Below are positions 17,353-25,875 of a stretch of 33,600 nt of DNA, piece after piece. The first letter of the stretch is position 1; every line of letters begins with the position of its first letter. A program made the position numbers and the translations under genes. Below the pieces are notes generated by a model. It was not told where the DNA came from, did no database searches, and saw nothing but the letters and a program-made list of their open reading frames with translations. The stretch covers positions 1-33,600 of the forward strand of contig JAVBUE010000087.1 of NCBI GenBank assembly GCA_031555735.1, written 5' to 3'. Origin of the DNA: JAJDIA01 sp031555735 (lineage in GTDB: Bacteria; Bacteroidota; Bacteroidia; Bacteroidales; Tannerellaceae).

Positions 17353-18443
17353 TCACCTCGGCGCCCGTGTATATAGGAAAATAGCGATGAAGGTGTAGAT
17401 GATGTTGGGTATCCAGGATGCGACAAACGGGCTGACATATCCGTTGATGGCGAAGGTGGATGTGACGGTCAGGAATAAGATATAAGTAAAGCTCAGCCCC
17501 AGGCCGATACCGATATTCATTCCCATGCCCCCCTTCATTTTGCGTGAGGAGAGGGATACGCCGATGGTGGTCAGGATAAAGGCGGCCATTACGGCGGCGT
17601 ACCGTTTGTGGTATTCAATCTGGAAGGTCTGTATATTGGCCACTCCTCTTTTCTTCTGCCGGTCGATGTATGTTTTCAGTTGGGCGGATGTCATCGTCTC
17701 GCAATCATTTACCGAGATCAGGAAGTCGGCGGGTACGATCGTCAGCGTGGTATCTTTCCGTGTGCCGGAATAGATATGTTCGCGCATGCCGTCGAAGTCG
17801 CGCACCATATAATCCATGATGGTCCATTGATACAGCGAATCGTATTTGATCTCTTTGGCTGTCAGACGCGAGATTAGTTGCTTGCCTTCAAAATGTTCCA
17901 ACGAAAAGCGATAGCCCATATTCGCTTCGGCGCTGAAACGGTCGAAGTAGGCAAATACCCCCGGTTCCACCTGTAACTGAATGTTTTTAGCCACTTCCAC
18001 CTTCCGGTTCTTGATATACTTATTCATGAAATCGATGCGGGTCACATTTGCCGGAGGAATGATGTAGGCATTCAACACGAAGGTTGACAAGGCGATGATG
18101 GCGGCCGATACCATATACGGGCGCATCAGCCGTTTGAAACTCATCCCGCTTGCCAGCATGGCAATAATCTCCGACCGATCCGCCAGCCGCGACGTGAAAA
18201 AGATAACGGCGATAAAGGTGAAAAGCGGGCTGAACAGGTTGGCAAAGTAAGGGATGAAGTTCATATAGTAATCGAAGATAATCGCTTTCAGCGGCACCTC
18301 CGGATTCAGGAACTTATCGATCTTCTCGTTGATGTCGAACACCACCGAGATCGAAATGATCAGGATGATCGCAAACAGATAGGTACCCAGGAACTGTTTG
18401 ATGATGTACCAGTCTATCCGTCTCAGTTTCCAGTCGATCTTCT

Positions 18444-18447
<4 letters not shown>
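17353..18447 (-). CDS. lptG: LptG/LptF family (YjgP/YjgQ) lipopolysaccharide export permease
   Basis: Inner-membrane part of the ABC machine that extracts lipopolysaccharide for export. The 364-residue protein shows a cytoplasmic start (MKKIDWKLRRIDWYIIKQFL), three N-terminal membrane helices, the RLADRSEIIAMLASGMSF coupling-helix motif, a periplasmic beta-jellyroll domain (about residues 130-260) and three C-terminal helices after HKRYAAVMAAF. The ATG at 18447 overlaps the tgt stop (ATGA); the longer frame to 18486 runs into tgt and is rejected. LptF and LptG look alike, so the exact symbol is uncertain. Confidence 0.88.
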
Positions 18448-19574
<1,127 letters not shown>

Positions 19575-19591
19575 GCGGCAAAAATTTGCGG

Positions 19592-19599
19592 CAAAGGTA
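19592..19599 (-). promoter_or_regulatory. -7 promoter element for tgt-lptG
   Basis: TACCTTTG on the - strand fits TAnnTTTG and lies 18 bases before the tgt ATG, giving a very short leader. No Shine-Dalgarno-like sequence is visible in that leader. Confidence 0.5.
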
Positions 19600-19610
19600 A
19601 TGCTTTTCCT

Positions 19611-21209
19611 TTAGAATCCGAATTCATCCACCTTGATATCCAACACCTTTTCTTCTGCTGGTTTCTCCGCCAGGAGGTGTACCGTGTTCGCTTTGATGAT
19701 GATGGCGCGATGCGGACGTACCGGACAGATCGACTCACAACCGCCGCAACCGATGCAGAGGTGCGGTTCGACCACGGGAACCGTCAGCGTCGATCCTTCT
19801 TTATATAGTTCCATGTGTACCGCCTGTGTCGGGCAGTGTTCCGAACAGGCGCCGCAGTCGGTATTCTCCGTCTCCACGATACAGCGGTTCAGGTAAAATT
19901 CGGCGATGCCCACCTGGGTGGTCACCTTCTCTTCCTTCGTCAGCGGTTGGATGGCATGTGAGGGGCAGACGTCTGCGCAGATCGTACACTCGTAGTTACA
20001 ATAGCTGCTTTCATACGACAGATGCGGACGCAGCAGGTATCCCCAACCATATTCCAATCCGGCCGGACGTAAAACTTGGCTCGGGCATTTCACCACGCAG
20101 ACATGGCATCCGGTACATTTCTCGCGGAAATGCGTGAGGCTGACGGATCCCGGAGGGGTGAGGGGTTGTACGTTTCCACCCTGTCCACCGGCACATTTGC
20201 CGCAGTGTGCCTGGGCGATGGCCGATACGACGGGTACGGACGCTGCGAGGGTGGCGCCGGCAGCCAGGAACGACCGGCGGCTGTTGGCGATATCGGGCTG
20301 TACTTTTTCCTTCACGCAGGAGGGGGCTGCTTTTGTTGCTGCCGCCTTTTCTTTCCGGAACGAAGGGTTGAATGTGTATCGGATACTTCCTTTCTTACAG
20401 TCAGACAGGCAGTTGAAACAGTCCACGCACCGCGATGCATCCACCGTAAAAGCCTTCGAATCGATCGCTTCCGCCTTGCAACTGTGTTCACAGATACCGC
20501 AACTGATGCAGGTGTTCCGGTCGATCGTGACGCGGAACAACGCGAAGCGGGAAACAAGGCTGAGGAGTCCGCCTACCGGACAGAACGTGTTGCAAAATAA
20601 CCGTCCCCGCCACACCGTCAGACCCACGAACAGGAGCAGGGCGACGATGGCGCCTGTAAGCCCGGCGGTTGTCACTGTACTGACCGATACATGGAATAGC
20701 GTGTAATTATCGGCTTTCGCCAGCAGTTCGGCCACCAGGTTGTTTCCCCATACCGCAGCCGGGCGGAAGAGGGTGGCGGCGATGCGTCCGAAGTTGCTAT
20801 ATGGATCCAGTAACACCAACCCTTCGGCAATGCCGAACAAAGCCGGGATACAGACCAGTGCGGTAAGCGCATACCGCAGCCCGTTCATCGGTTTACGGAA
20901 AGCGAAACGCCGTGATCCTTTCTTTTTCTTCTTGCCGATGCAGAAGAGGCGGTTGATCACGTCCTGCAGGATACCTGCCGGGCAGACCACCGAGCAATAC
21001 ACCCGTCCAAACAACAACGCCAGCACCAGTTGGCATACCACTACCACCACCATCCCGGAGAGCAACGCCGGTACCAGTTGGATATGCAGGATGTGTTGCC
21101 AACTGCCGGGTGTCAGGCTCCTGAAATCAATAAAAAGCAGGATTACAGGAATAAAGAACAGGATTGCGAGCAGAACCCGCAACCCTTTTAAATAATGAGG
21201 ATATTTCAT
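19611..21209 (-). CDS. Membrane polyferredoxin, NapH-NapG-like fusion with internal twin-arginine motif
   Basis: The 532-residue protein probably carries electrons across or along the membrane. Residues 1-220 resemble NapH/MauN, with about four membrane helices and the CxxxCP motifs at Cys72/Cys76 and Cys206/Cys210. Two [4Fe-4S] motifs follow (234-244, 261-271). An internal SRRSFLAAGATLAASVPVVS segment (310-329) looks like a Tat signal, and four more [4Fe-4S] motifs follow (365-375, 404-415, 443-459, 485-495), as in NapG-type ferredoxins. The internal signal could act as a fifth membrane helix that moves the last domain to the periplasm. It lies 11 bases after the DUF362 gene and is probably co-transcribed. 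Confidence 0.88.
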   Translation of the reverse strand: MKYPHYLKGLRVLLAILFFIPVILLFIDFRSLTPGSWQHILHIQLVPALLSGMVVVVVCQLVLALLFGRVYCSVVCPAGILQDVINRLFCIGKKKKKGSRRFAFRKPMNGLRYALTALVCIPALFGIAEGLVLLDPYSNFGRIAATLFRPAAVWGNNLVAELLAKADNYTLFHVSVSTVTTAGLTGAIVALLLFVGLTVWRGRLFCNTFCPVGGLLSLVSRFALFRVTIDRNTCISCGICEHSCKAEAIDSKAFTVDASRCVDCFNCLSDCKKGSIRYTFNPSFRKEKAAATKAAPSCVKEKVQPDIANSRRSFLAAGATLAASVPVVSAIAQAHCGKCAGGQGGNVQPLTPPGSVSLTHFREKCTGCHVCVVKCPSQVLRPAGLEYGWGYLLRPHLSYESSYCNYECTICADVCPSHAIQPLTKEEKVTTQVGIAEFYLNRCIVETENTDCGACSEHCPTQAVHMELYKEGSTLTVPVVEPHLCIGCGGCESICPVRPHRAIIIKANTVHLLAEKPAEEKVLDIKVDEFGF

Positions 21210-21220
21210 CCGTCCGGAAA

Positions 21221-22153
21221 TTAGATTTTAATGCGTTGGATATTCAGTTTTTTCAGGTCTGTGGTGCCCAGCTTCATTTCTTCGCCCTTACCGATATGTC
21301 CTACGGCGTCCATATCCAGTTTCTTCACCTGGTTGAACATGCCTAACGCCGCCGTATCGATGGCAACGATGTTGGGCGAGGCGATGAGGGATTTCAGCGT
21401 GGCGACGTCGGCAGCGCTCTTGCCCTGTGGGCCGTTCTGGTGCATCATCCGGTAGGCGTCCACGATATTCAGCACCGGCTTTTTATCCCAGGTACAGATA
21501 TCGGCGATACATTGCTGGAGGTCGTTCTGGTGGAACACCCGACGATCCCATACGATACCCATCAGGTTCTTCATGGCGCAACTTAGTTTGGCGCCGCCAT
21601 GGTTCTTCAGAATCGGCACATTGATCCAGGCGTCGCATTCGATCAGCGACTCATGGATCATCGCGCTTTTCAGGCTCACCCCTTTCGGCAGGGGTACTTC
21701 CTTGTAGTATTTCTCGTCGTTGCCGGGCATAACCACGGCGCCGGCTTCTTTGGCCGCGGCGGCGATACCACTGCTTTCATAGCATTTCTGCCAGTTGTCG
21801 CATGTATGGTCGAACACGGTCACTTTAGAGGCGCCGGCATCGAGGCACATTTTCACGAGCGCTTTGATCAGTTCGGGATTGGTGTTCCCCGCCAGCTCAG
21901 GCGTGCGGTCCCATCCGATATTCGGTTTGATCACAATTTTCTGCCCCTTTTTTACAAAAGCGCCTATGCCACCCAGTGATTCCAATGCTTTGCTGAGCAT
22001 GGCGGCGGGCTCGCCTCCCATGACTGCTACCATATCAGGCGCTGCTTCCACGATCATGGAATCCGACTTCAAGGCTGCCTGCAACCCCTCAAAACTTAAT
22101 GACATAGCGGCTCCTGTAGCCAGACTGGTCTTTAAAAAATCACGACGTTTCAT
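21221..22153 (-). CDS. DUF362 protein with Tat signal
   Basis: The 310-residue protein begins KRRDFLKTSLATGAAMSLS, a twin-arginine signal followed by a hydrophobic stretch. The rest matches the DUF362 pattern: VIKPNIGWDRTPELAGNTNP (DUF362 members share KPN), ASKVTVFDHTCDN, WINVPILKNHGGAKLSCAMKNLMGI and the D-x-V-A-I-D-T-A-A stretch near the end. Function is unknown. The family is often next to ferredoxin proteins or has ferredoxin domains, and here it is the first gene of a two-gene unit with a polyferredoxin. A role in a redox or cofactor-modifying complex at the membrane is a guess. Confidence 0.87.
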   Translation of the reverse strand: MKRRDFLKTSLATGAAMSLSFEGLQAALKSDSMIVEAAPDMVAVMGGEPAAMLSKALESLGGIGAFVKKGQKIVIKPNIGWDRTPELAGNTNPELIKALVKMCLDAGASKVTVFDHTCDNWQKCYESSGIAAAAKEAGAVVMPGNDEKYYKEVPLPKGVSLKSAMIHESLIECDAWINVPILKNHGGAKLSCAMKNLMGIVWDRRVFHQNDLQQCIADICTWDKKPVLNIVDAYRMMHQNGPQGKSAADVATLKSLIASPNIVAIDTAALGMFNQVKKLDMDAVGHIGKGEEMKLGTTDLKKLNIQRIKI

Positions 22154-22197
22154 GTTGTTTTACGTATAATATTAGTTGGATTTGAACTCATGAAAAG

Positions 22198-22205
22198 CAA
22201 AGATA
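22198..22205 (-). promoter_or_regulatory. -7 promoter element for DUF362-polyferredoxin
   Basis: TATCTTTG on the - strand fits TAnnTTTG, 45 bases before the DUF362 ATG. Confidence 0.6.
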
Positions 22206-22258
22206 ATGGTTTCCCTCCAATTCCTGCCGTTCTGAATGGAAAAACCGCCGAAGGCCAC

Positions 22259-22300
22259 AAAAAAAACACCTGCCACAGGGTATTGCCTGTGTGCAGGTGT
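22259..22300 (-). terminator. Terminator of the 73-residue gene
   Basis: ACACCTGC-N2-CAGG / CCTG-N3-GCAGGTGT makes a long stem, followed on the - strand by eight T. It starts 27 bases after the small gene's stop codon, supporting that gene as real. Confidence 0.85.
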
Positions 22301-22326
22301 CTTGAAGAACTTAAAAAAGTATATGG

Positions 22327-22548
22327 TTACAAATTTTCGTCGATGTCAATTTTTTTCAACTCTTTCAAGCGTATCTCCACTTCTTCTTTTTCTTTGATCA
22401 ACCTGAGCTCTTCGTTGCTCATCTTGTCTTTACGATATCTCAATGCCCAACTAATGACATCATTTAATTCGTTGTAATTGAGATGTCTGAGATTTGCCTT
22501 CACGAGCGTCAGTGCGGATCTTTTCGATGTTTTTTTTGCAAGTTCCAT
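22327..22548 (-). CDS. Small charged protein of unknown function (73 residues)
   Basis: I do not recognise this gene. The product has a basic N-terminus (KKTSKRSALTLVKANLRHLN), then NYNELNDVISWALRYRKDK, and a Lys/Glu-rich probable helix or coiled coil to the C-terminus (LRLIKEKEEVEIRLKELKK). It has no signal peptide or membrane helix and is probably cytoplasmic. A -7 element lies at 22655-22662, giving a leader of about 100 nt, and a strong terminator follows, so it looks like a genuine single-gene transcript. DNA or RNA binding is possible from the charge pattern but unproven. Confidence 0.65.
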   Translation of the reverse strand: MELAKKTSKRSALTLVKANLRHLNYNELNDVISWALRYRKDKMSNEELRLIKEKEEVEIRLKELKKIDIDENL

Positions 22549-22654
22549 ATGCTATTTATTTAGAGATTATAAATACCGGTTGTTGAGTGATTACCAATAC
22601 TATCATCATAACAAGAACCGTAATATTTTTGTTGTAAAAGTACGTGATTTCCTG

Positions 22655-22662
22655 CAAATATA
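22655..22662 (-). promoter_or_regulatory. -7 promoter element for the small gene
   Basis: TATATTTG on the - strand fits TAnnTTTG. It is only 13 bases from the + strand element at 22676-22683, so the two divergent promoters are back to back. Confidence 0.5.
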
Positions 22663-22675
22663 CTTTTTATCTGTG

Positions 22676-22683
22676 TATCTTTG
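22676..22683 (+). promoter_or_regulatory. -7 promoter element for the editing-domain gene
   Basis: TATCTTTG fits TAnnTTTG and ends 34 bases before the ATG at 22718. Confidence 0.6.
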
Positions 22684-22717
22684 ATGCCCGATACAAATAA
22701 TTTTGTAAACAAAGAGT

Positions 22718-23179
22718 ATGGAGCAACCCCAACTGAATGGTCATAACAAGGAAGAGTATCCGCCGATGCATACGGCCGAACATATTTTGAATCAGACGAT
22801 GGTGCGGATGTTCGGATGCCCCCGATCAATGAATGCCCATATCGAGCGGAAAAAAAGCAAATGCGATTACCTCTTGCCAACCCCGCCAACAGCTGCGCAG
22901 ATGGAGGAAGTGGAGCGTATCGTAAATGAAGTGATCAGCCGCCACTTACCGGTGACAATTGAATTTTTGCCGAAAGAAACCGCCGCTTCCATCGTCGATC
23001 TGAAGAAACTGCCCGCCGGTGTAAGCGATACGCTGCGCATTGTCCGGGTAGGCGATTACGATGCCTGCGCCTGTATTGGTTCGCATGTGGAAAATACCTC
23101 GGCGATCGCCCCGTTCAAGCTTCTCAACTATGATTATGCCGACGGAAGGTTGCGGTTGCGTTTCCGCCTGATGGAATAA
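22718..23179 (+). CDS. Free-standing alanyl-tRNA editing-type domain protein (AlaX-like, tRNA_SAD)
   Basis: Probably hydrolyses mischarged tRNA in trans. The 153-residue protein carries the paired zinc-binding motifs of the AlaRS/ThrRS second additional domain: HTAEH (HxxxH, residues 18-22) and CIGSH (CxxxH) in the context DACACIGSHVENT. AHIERKKSKCDY after the first motif is also typical. Its length fits the small AlaX class without the N-terminal glycyl-rich domain. The true amino acid and tRNA specificity are not visible; Ser or Gly removal from tRNA-Ala is the family expectation. It is a single gene, followed by pgk with its own -7 elements. Confidence 0.82.
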   Translation: MEQPQLNGHNKEEYPPMHTAEHILNQTMVRMFGCPRSMNAHIERKKSKCDYLLPTPPTAAQMEEVERIVNEVISRHLPVTIEFLPKETAASIVDLKKLPAGVSDTLRIVRVGDYDACACIGSHVENTSAIAPFKLLNYDYADGRLRLRFRLME

Positions 23180-23208
23180 AATAGCCTTTCCCGGTTCCAT
23201 CGAACGAT

Positions 23209-23224
23209 TATTTTTGTAAGTTTG
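23209..23224 (+). promoter_or_regulatory. Two abutting -7 elements upstream of pgk
   Basis: TATTTTTG (23209-23216) and TAAGTTTG (23217-23224) both fit TAnnTTTG and lie end to end, about 50 bases before the pgk ATG. Either or both could be used. Confidence 0.5.
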
Positions 23225-23270
23225 CAAGCGTTATCACTGACATTATTATTGTTATAAAATAGATTTAGTT

Positions 23271-24539
23271 ATGCAAAGCATTGACAAATTCAATTTTGCC
23301 GGCAAAAAGGCATTTATCCGGGTTGACTTCAACGTGCCCCTGGACGAACAATTCAACATCACGGATGATACGCGTATCCGTGCTGCACTTCCCACGCTGA
23401 AAAAGATCCTCGGCGACGGAGGCAGTGTTATCATCGGTTCCCACCTGGGACGTCCGAAAGGCGTTACAGACAAATACTCACTCAAGCATATCCTGGGTCA
23501 TGTGTCGCAGTTGCTGGGTGTGGACGTACAGTTTGCCAATGATTGCGTAGGCGAAGAAGCCGCTATCAAAGCCGCCGCCCTCCAACCGGGCGAAGCGCTG
23601 CTGCTCGAAAACCTCCGTTTCTATGCCGAAGAAGAAGGCAAGCCGCGCGGACTGGCGGAAGATGCGTCGGACGAAGAAAAGAAAGCCGCCAAGAAAGCGG
23701 TGAAGGAAAGCCAGAAGACATTCACCAAGACTTTGGCATCGTATGCCGATTGTTATGTGAACGACGCTTTCGGTACGGCTCACCGTGCGCATGCTTCCAC
23801 GGCGCTGATCGCCGACTACTTCGATGCCGACCATAAGATGTTTGGTTACCTGATGGAAAAGGAAGTGAATGCGGTGGATAAAGTGATGAAAGACATCAAC
23901 CGTCCGTTTACCGCCATCATGGGGGGATCCAAAGTATCTTCCAAGATCGAAATCATCGAAAACCTGCTGGGTAAGGTGGACAACCTGATCATCACCGGGG
24001 GTATGACCTACACGTTTACCAAAGCAAAAGGAGGGAAGATCGGCTTATCGATCGTGGAAGACGACAAACTGGAGCTGGCGCTCGATCTGATCCAAAAAGC
24101 CCAAGAAAAAGGAGTGAATCTCGTATTGGCTGTGGATGCAAAGATCGCCGACGGCTTTAGCAACGATGCCAATACCAACTTCTGCGCCGTAAACGAAATT
24201 CCCGACGGATGGGAAGGACTGGATATCGGTCCGAAAACGGAAGAAATCTATGCCGAAGTAATCAAAAATTCGAAAACAATCCTGTGGAACGGGCCAACGG
24301 GCGTATTCGAATTTGAAAACTTCACTCACGGCTCACGTTCCGTAGGCGAAGCGATTGTGGAAGCAACGAAGAACGGCGCGTTCTCACTCGTGGGAGGTGG
24401 CGATTCCGTAGCCTGCGTGAACAAGTTTGGTATGGCCGACGAAGTGTCGTATGTCTCTACCGGTGGCGGCGCACTGCTCGAAGCCATCGAAGGAAAGACT
24501 CTGCCGGGTATCGCCGCCGTTCAGGGGCTGCCGTATTGA
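23271..24539 (+). CDS. pgk: Phosphoglycerate kinase
   Basis: Glycolytic enzyme transferring phosphate from 1,3-bisphosphoglycerate to ADP in the cytoplasm. The 422-residue protein shows the substrate-binding RVDFNVPLD (18-26), SHLGRPKG, ENLRF, NDAFGTAHRAHAS, and the C-terminal nucleotide domain with IMGGSKVSSKI, NGPTGVFEFE and GGGDSVACVNKFG...STGGGALLEAIEG. A charged insertion (about 122-150, AEEEGKPRGLAEDASDEEKK) makes it slightly longer than many Pgk proteins. It has tandem -7 elements and its own terminator. Confidence 0.98.
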   Translation: MQSIDKFNFAGKKAFIRVDFNVPLDEQFNITDDTRIRAALPTLKKILGDGGSVIIGSHLGRPKGVTDKYSLKHILGHVSQLLGVDVQFANDCVGEEAAIKAAALQPGEALLLENLRFYAEEEGKPRGLAEDASDEEKKAAKKAVKESQKTFTKTLASYADCYVNDAFGTAHRAHASTALIADYFDADHKMFGYLMEKEVNAVDKVMKDINRPFTAIMGGSKVSSKIEIIENLLGKVDNLIITGGMTYTFTKAKGGKIGLSIVEDDKLELALDLIQKAQEKGVNLVLAVDAKIADGFSNDANTNFCAVNEIPDGWEGLDIGPKTEEIYAEVIKNSKTILWNGPTGVFEFENFTHGSRSVGEAIVEATKNGAFSLVGGGDSVACVNKFGMADEVSYVSTGGGALLEAIEGKTLPGIAAVQGLPY

Positions 24540-24566
24540 TCTGCCTGTTTGATTACATATTATAGC

Positions 24567-24605
24567 AAAGAGGATGTGTCTAAACGACCCATCCTCTTTT
24601 TTTAT
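24567..24605 (+). terminator. Terminator of pgk
   Basis: GAGGATG-t-GTC / GAC-c-CATCCTC with loop TAAAC is followed by seven T. Confidence 0.88.
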
Positions 24606-24694
24606 TTCAGTAGCTCTTCCGGTTTGCCATGTCACATGTCATGCCCGCTTGAATACAGGAATTTTTGTGACATGAGCCGGCTTTGATGTCACAC

Positions 24695-24804
24695 ACCAAA
24701 AAACCGCATCCGGATGTTGATAAATCTGCATCTGGATCTCGTTTTGACAACATCCGGATGTTGATCGTGCAACATCCAGACGTTGTCGGAGCAACATCTA
24801 AATG
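24695..24804 (-). repeat. Tandem array B: five degenerate 22-bp units
   Basis: On the - strand the units are 24783-24804, 24761-24782, 24739-24760, 24717-24738 and 24695-24716, of the form CATCCGGATGTTG plus a variable part ending in CAA. CGTCTGGATGTTG is shared with array A. CAACATCCGGATGTTG at 24748-24763 is a perfect 16-bp palindrome. Array A has the same number of units and period in the opposite orientation. Confidence 0.8.
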
Positions 24805-24864
24805 CAGATTGAAATTCTGACATGGTTTTTCAAAGAACCCAATTGAGTAAAAGGGCCAAAACAT

Positions 24865-24930
24865 CCACCTATGATTGTTGGATCATCTACCTATGATTGT
24901 TGGATCATCTACCTATGATTCCTTGGAGAC
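24865..24930 (+). repeat. Second tandem array: three 22-bp units
   Basis: Units at 24865-24886, 24887-24908 and 24909-24930 share CTATGATTGTTGGATCAT; the first two differ at one base and the third decays after CTATGATT. The reverse complement of its first part (ACAATCATAGGTGGA) flanks array A at 3-17. Confidence 0.85.
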
Positions 24931-25040
24931 ATCATTGTAACATCAAAACAGGCTCATGTCACAAAAAAACCTGATTTGATGCAGGCGTGACATGGTGACA
25001 AAACAAAAGGGAAGATATACTGAGAGGAGTCTAAACCCGG

Positions 25041-25062
25041 TGTCCCATTTCGGAATGGGACA
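25041..25062. repeat. 22-nt perfect hairpin shared with block A
   Basis: TGTCCCATT and AATGGGACA form a perfect 9-bp stem around TCGG. The partner at 190-211 has one mismatch. It lies 53 bases past the LEA-like gene stop codon and could help stop that transcript, but has no T run. Confidence 0.6.
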
Positions 25063-25114
25063 GTGTACCATTTCGCTTATTCCCGGGTCGAACTCAGTAT
25101 GTATCAAGGAGATA

Positions 25115-25702
25115 TTATTTCATGCCGCCGAAGGAAAAGTTGACGGGGATATATACAGGTGAGGTGATGGGTACGCCGCCCACCGAGAAGGTCGGTTTGA
25201 GTTGGAGGGTGACATTGGACGTCTTATCGCCGAGTCCGATAAAGTTTTTCGCGATACCGATCACCGCCTCCTTCGTGTCACTTGTGAGCAGGGTAGCCAG
25301 ATCGACCCCTATTTGCAGCGGTAACACCTGTGTGCCGCCCGCCGGGATATTCAACGCCTGGTTCACCGTGCCGGTAGTAAACTGTATATTGTCGATGCTC
25401 AGGATGTATTGCAATCCCTGCAATGCCGCCGCCGTAGAGTTCGGGTTGTTCACATTCAGGTTGAGCGTCATATCCAGCGGCAGGTTCGTTGCCGAACCGC
25501 TCAGCAACGCAAGCAGCTTGGGCGCCGACAGGAGGGAGATCCCTTTCGACAGGTCTGTTCCGCCCAGCGATAGTTTGGAGATGGATTGGTAGTCGTACTT
25601 GCACTGCGTCATGTTATAGGCGCCGCCAAGGTCTTTCATCACGTTGCACCCGGTAAGGGCTATTAAAACGGTTAGCAGGAAAAAGATGCGTTTGATTTTC
25701 AT
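25115..25702 (-). CDS. LEA14/WHy-domain-like lipoprotein
   Basis: The 195-residue protein has lipobox ALTGC (Cys19) and a beta-rich domain (about 40-190) with the N-x-N-N-P-N-S pattern (LNLNVNNPNSTAAALQGLQY), the IPAGGTQVLPLQI strand pair and a repeated hydrophobic strand arrangement, as in LEA14/water-stress-hypersensitive-response domains. Bacterial members are envelope proteins of unclear function, sometimes linked to stress tolerance. The residues after the lipidated cysteine (NVMKDLGG) lack an acidic run, so a periplasmic face is more likely. Single gene with a -7 element at 25724-25731. Confidence 0.8.
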   Translation of the reverse strand: MKIKRIFFLLTVLIALTGCNVMKDLGGAYNMTQCKYDYQSISKLSLGGTDLSKGISLLSAPKLLALLSGSATNLPLDMTLNLNVNNPNSTAAALQGLQYILSIDNIQFTTGTVNQALNIPAGGTQVLPLQIGVDLATLLTSDTKEAVIGIAKNFIGLGDKTSNVTLQLKPTFSVGGVPITSPVYIPVNFSFGGMK

Positions 25703-25723
25703 ATGTGTTGTTTATTTACTCCG

Positions 25724-25731
25724 CAAAAATA
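25724..25731 (-). promoter_or_regulatory. -7 promoter element for the LEA-like lipoprotein gene
   Basis: TATTTTTG on the - strand fits TAnnTTTG, 22 bases before the ATG. Confidence 0.5.
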
Positions 25732-25875
25732 CACAATAATTCCATCCGCCAAGCCGGACAGCCCTCTTCGATCGGGTGAAAGACAGTCGATTTCATCCCC
25801 TGCGACAGAAACAAGGGGCTAAATAGCTGTGGGTATCACTTTTTATGTATATTTACCCTATTAATTTAATTCATC

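Larger units (their letters stand above)
24662..24967. repeat. 306-bp segment bounded by 17-bp perfect inverted repeats
   Basis: TTTTTGTGACATGAGCC at 24662-24678 is exactly reversed and complemented at 24951-24967. An outer pair, CCATGTCAC (24627-24635) and GTGACATGG (24987-24995), is nested around it. There is no transposase inside. A MITE-like element or a large cruciform or stem are possible readings. No clear target duplication was seen. Confidence 0.6.
24607..25110. other. Non-coding intergenic block B between convergent genes
   Basis: No credible gene. The block contains a 17-bp inverted repeat pair (24662-24678 / 24951-24967), a five-unit 22-bp array (24695-24804), a three-unit 22-bp array (24865-24930), a perfect 22-nt hairpin (25041-25062) and at least seven CATGTCAC/GTGACATG-like motifs. 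It lies between the 3' ends of pgk (+) and the LEA-like lipoprotein gene (-). Confidence 0.8.

Noticed and set aside
24607..24864. An 85-residue - strand frame over array B
   Set aside because: Its resemblance to the frame in array A (TTSGCC) comes from the shared DNA repeats, not from protein conservation.
24662..24967. Insertion sequence
   Set aside because: Inverted repeats are present, but there is no transposase or coding capacity; a non-autonomous element remains possible and is listed as a repeat.
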